This document shows, in pieces, positions 60,319 through 64,000 of a stretch of DNA of 64,000 nt. Below the pieces are notes generated by a model that was given only the letters and a program-made list of their open reading frames with translations, was not told the origin of the DNA and made no database searches. Origin of the DNA: Mactra quadrangularis (lineage: Eukaryota > Mollusca > Bivalvia > Venerida > Mactridae); the NCBI GenBank assembly GCA_025267735.1, contig CM046294.1, positions 31,279,222 through 31,343,221 on the forward strand, given 5' to 3'. The position numbers were made by a program, and so were the translations under genes. Positions within the stretch are counted from its first letter, which is position 1, and every line of letters begins with the position of its first letter.

Positions 60319-63300
60319 AGAAACAAGAGCTCCGCTGGGCGGGGCATTATACGCCCGTGTGCAGTCCATGCTGTGTTCTATCTCATATGAAGTCTCTGTG
60401 ACCTTGACCAATGACCCCGGGATCTCAGAATAGGTCCCATCCTTAACTGGAGGGCTATCCAAAGCAAAGATTTTGAGAACCTAGGTACAGCCATGGTTGA
60501 GTTATCACCGGCACAAAGTTTTCCCGTACAAACTTCCAGTGACCTTGACCCTGGGGCCTCAGAACCAAAAGTTCTTGCCCTTGGCCCAAAGAGTAAAAGA
60601 GTATTGATACATAAAATTACAATCATTATTGAGTTACTGTCCGGAAAATGTTTCAATATAAATAAAGCCCCAGTGACTTTGACTTTTGACTCTTGGGTCT
60701 CCAAATCAAAAGGGAACATCCTCTACCAAAGAGCTATCAACACATTACATCTTGACAAATGGGCTGATCCACATAAAATTTGGTTAACCTAGGTACAATC
60801 ATTGTTTAGTTATTGTCCGGACAAGGGATTTCCATATGATGCCCCTGTGACCTTGACCTTTGACCGAGTTTTGACCAAAAACCATTTGGGAACATCCTTG
60901 ACACATGGGTTACCCTCACATAAAATTTGGTGAACTAAATTCATGTTACTTATTAAATATAGCATTATTTCCATTGCTTGCCATTTTGACTTTATTAACT
61001 TATTGATTGAACATTTGAAGTCACTGCTTGGTAATTTGATATCTTCTGGTTGAAGGTTTAAACTTGACCCTGTTTCCCCAAAACTGATAAGGCACATCCT
61101 TGACACATGGGCTACTCTCACATGAAATTTGGTGACCCTAGGTACAGTCATTGTTGAGTTATTACCCGGACAATGTTTTTCTATATGATGCCCCTGTGAC
61201 CTTGACCTTTGACCCAGGGACCCCAAACCATTAGGGCATAACCTTGACACATGGGCTACTCTCACATAAAATTTAGTGAACCTAGGTACATTGGTGGTTC
61301 AGTTATTGTCTGGACTAGGTTTTTCCATATGATGCCTCTGTGACCTTGACCTTTGGGCCTGGGGCCCCAAAACCTATTGGGAACATCCTTGACACAAGTG
61401 CTACATTCACATAAAATTTTGTGAACCTAGGTACAGTCGATGATGAGTTATTGTCCGAACAAGGTTTTTCAATATGATGCCCCAGTGACCTTGACCTTTG
61501 ACCCAGGAGCCCCTAAACCAATAAGGCATATCCTTGACATAAGGGCTACCCTCACATAAAATTTGGTGAACCTAGGTACATTGGTGGTTCAGTTATTGTC
61601 TGGACAAGTGTTTCATTGTTTGCCATTTTGACTTTATTAACATATTGATTGAACATTTGAAGTCACTGCTTGGTAATTTGATATCTTCTGGTTGAAGGTT
61701 TAAACTTGACCCTGTTTCCCCAAAACTGATAAGGCACATCCTTGACACATGGGCTACTCTCACATGAAATTTGGTGACCCTAGGTACAGTCATTGTTGAG
61801 TTATTACCCGGACAATGTTTTTCTATATGATGCCCATGTGACCTTGACCTTTGACCCAGGGACCCCAAAACCATTAGGGCATAACCTTGACACATGGGCT
61901 ACTCTCACATAAAATTTAGTGAACCTAGGTACATTGGTGGTTCAGTTATTGTCTGGACTAGGTTTTTCCATATGATGCCTCTGTGACCTTGACCTTTGGG
62001 CCTGGGGCCCCAAAACCTATTGGAAACATCCTTGACACAAGGGCTACATTCACATAAAATTTTGTGAACCTAGGTACAGTCGATGATGAGTTATTGTCCG
62101 AACAAGGTTTTTCAATATGATGCCCCTGTGACCTTGACCTTTGACCCAGGAGCCCCTAAACCAATAAGGCATATCCTTGACACAAGGGCTACCCTCACAT
62201 AAAATTTGGTGAACCTAGGTACATTGGTGGTTCAGTTATTGTCTGGACAAGTGTTTCATTGTTTGCCATTTTGACTTTATTAACTTATTGATTGAACATT
62301 TGAAGTCACTGCTTGGTAATTTGATATCTTCTGGTTGAAGGTTTAAACCTGACCCTGTTTCCCCAAAACTGATAAGGCACATCCTTGACACATGGGCTAC
62401 TCTCACATGAAATTTGGTGACCCTAGGTACAGTCATTGTTGAGTTATTACCCAGACAATGTTTTTCAATATGATGCCCCTGTGACCTTGACCTTTGACCA
62501 AGGGGCCCCAAAATCAATAGGGCATAACCTTGACACATGGGCTACTCTCACATAAAATTTAGTGAACCTAGGTACATTGGTGGTTCAGTTATTGTCTGGA
62601 CTAGGTTTTTCCATATGATGCCTCTGTGACCTTGACCTTTGAACCTGGGGCCCCATAAACCTATAGGGCACATCCTTGACACATGGGCTACCTTCACATC
62701 AAATTTTGTGAACCTAGGTACAGTCGTTGTTGAGTTATGGTCCAGACAAGGTTTTTCAATATGATGTCCCTGTGACCTTGACCTTTGACCCAGGGGCCCC
62801 AAAACCATTAGGGCATAACCTTGACACATGGGCTACTCTCACATAAAATTTGATGAACCTAGGTAGATTGGTTGTTCAGTTATTGTCAGGACAAGTTTTT
62901 TTCCTATGTGATGCCACTGTGACCTTGACCTTTAACCCAGGGTCCCCAAAACCAATAGGGAACATCTTTGACACATGGGCTACTCTTACATAAAATTTGG
63001 TGAAGCTAGGTACATTGGTGGTTCAGTTTTTGTCCGGACAAGTTTTACCTATTTTAAGTCCCAGTGACCTTGACCTTTGACCCTGGGGTCTCAAAATCAA
63101 TAGGGAACCTCCTCCACCCAAGGGCTATCCACACATAAAATTTGAGGAACCTAGGTGCATCCCTTCTTGAGTTATCATCCGGACAAGCAATTGTCCACGG
63201 ACAGACGGACAGACTGACAGACTGACAGACTGACAGACTGACAGACTGACGGACGGACGGACGGACGGACAGACGGACAGACGGACAGACGGACAACATC

Positions 63301-63335
63301 ATAACATAATACGACCGTTTTTTCAAAACGGGCGT
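60319..63335. mobile_element. 3.0-kb non-autonomous element with higher-order tandem array, nested in a MITE
   Basis: Starts AAACAAGAGCTCCGCTGGGC with ATTATACGCCCG and ends CAAAACGGGCGTATA; TATACGCCCG and CGGGCGTATA are inverted. The core has about 14 units of ~145 bp, each with GTGACCTTGACCTTTGACC, a CCTTGACACATGGGCTAC segment and AAATTTGGTGAACCTAGGTA. A 205-bp variant block (TTTTGACTTTATTAACTTAT) recurs at about 60981, 61623 and 62276, making a ~640-650-bp higher-order unit. A (GACA/GGAC)n tract (63196-63295) lies near the end. The AACAAGAGCT terminus is shared with 38071-38306. Repeated minus-strand frames of 90-150 codons inside are products of the array, not genes. Confidence 0.75.
63196..63295. 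repeat. (GACA)n/(GGAC)n microsatellite
   Basis: About 100 bp of ACTGACAG and GGACGGAC units just inside the right end of the nested element; probably part of that element family. Confidence 0.9.
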
Positions 63336-63513
63336 ATAAAAAATGGGGCTAGCGAGCGAAGAAAAATTTTTTTTTTTAATTCAGTTGCTTTATATAGCGG
63401 TTTGACCAAATTTTTATGAGCGAGCGAGGAAATAAAAATATATTTTTTGTAGAAACCGTCAAAATTAAGGTGCGAGCGAATCCATAGAACATATGATCAA
63501 TTTGTTGTGGCCT

Positions 63514-64000
63514 TATGATATATAATATGCTCGCTAATGTGTACCATTGTTTTATTCATCAACAGCTTTGTTTACAAGTGTCACTTGTTAATTTGTAACT
63601 TGGGTGTGTTCGTTGCTTGGGGTACTCTTATGGATTTGGTAGACAATACAGGTGTCCGCTGTCCACGGACGACAGGCGTTTGCTTTTCAGAAGTAATTAA
63701 AGTGTTTTTTGTCCAGGTGTCCTATATCAAGAGGAGTCCATTAGCTCAAGTTGGACTGTACTGCAGACATTACATTTGTACATCCAAGTGTTTTGCAGAG
63801 ATTTTAAAAAATTGGGGTCCAATGGCCCATAGGTCAAAATTGTTTGGGGACATTTTAATGTTACTAGACCTAGAGGAAAGGCTGTTTTTGCTTCCAGTGC
63901 ATTTGCTTTTTTTAATTATAAATACCGTACTTGTGTTTTCAAAATTTCATTCTTACTGAGGCATGAAGTAGCAAAGATAAATATGTCTATTAAATTCAAC
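63514..64000. other. NPHP4 intron, right end of window
   Basis: No exon of NPHP4 and no recognised repeat seen. The 140-codon plus-strand open frame (63537-63959) has no recognisable domain and is probably chance. Confidence 0.5.

Larger units (their letters stand above)
60279..63513. mobile_element. Family J MITE split by a larger insertion
   Basis: Left fragment 60279-60318 (AGACCACAACAAATTGATGA, ending GATTTTTCT) and right fragment about 63336-63513 (ATGGGGCTAGCGAGCG to CAATTTGTTGTGGCCT) together rebuild the 33172-33383 MITE in inverted orientation. The break falls in its A-rich run. Confidence 0.85.

Noticed and set aside
60378..63326. Series of similar 90-150-codon minus-strand open frames sharing a block with GQRSRSQGHHIEK and STMTVPR
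   Set aside because: They recur with the tandem array of a non-autonomous element and begin and end at arbitrary points in the unit. Conservation reflects array homogenisation, not coding.
63537..63959. 140-codon plus-strand open frame at the right end
   Set aside because: No family resemblance, opposite strand to NPHP4, no promoter or splice sites that I could support.

Overview
The window is animal nuclear DNA: intron-rich, AT-rich and full of transposon relics. It carries three split genes with GT-AG introns: GAPDH, a dynein-arm docking protein (ODAD1/CCDC63 family) and nephrocystin-4. The repeat content suggests a lophotrochozoan, most likely a bivalve mollusc: several tRNA-headed SINE families, many short inverted-repeat elements (MITEs), elements with a tandem-repeat core like the 'pearl'/Helentron-type elements known from bivalves, and a LINE tail. 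The species cannot be fixed from this sequence.

Layout. (1) 368-5545, minus strand: the 5' two thirds of GAPDH, with its last exons beyond the left edge. (2) 5546-8689: intergenic, with two inverted-repeat elements. (3) 8690-22450, plus strand: a complete 11-coding-exon ODAD1/CCDC63-like gene encoding 554 aa; the reading frame closes across every junction. (4) 22460-26835: intergenic space between convergent genes. (5) 26991-60201, minus strand: 23 exons of NPHP4 encoding 1,295 aa to the stop. About the first 155-160 residues lie beyond the right edge. (6) 60202-64000: NPHP4 intron, mostly a nested transposon (a MITE interrupted by a ~3.0-kb element with a higher-order tandem array).

Two of the three genes are ciliary. 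ODAD1 anchors outer dynein arms on axonemal microtubules, and NPHP4 acts at the transition zone at the base of the cilium. They are tail-to-tail with about 5.5 kb between stop codons. GAPDH is a glycolytic housekeeping gene, head-to-head with ODAD1.

The most unusual material is in the introns: a 3.9-kb element with ~530-bp terminal inverted repeats and a 5-bp target duplication; a 937-bp hAT-like relic with a 5-bp duplication; a 103-bp hairpin element with a 6-bp duplication; a nested element whose ~145-bp units repeat a nuclear-receptor-like motif; a 44-bp minisatellite that abuts and copies the start of an NPHP4 intron; and one ~290-bp repeat family whose six copies all lie in the sense of their host gene, several ending just before a splice acceptor. 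I found no protein-coding gene beyond the three; the remaining open frames are short and lie in introns or repeats.
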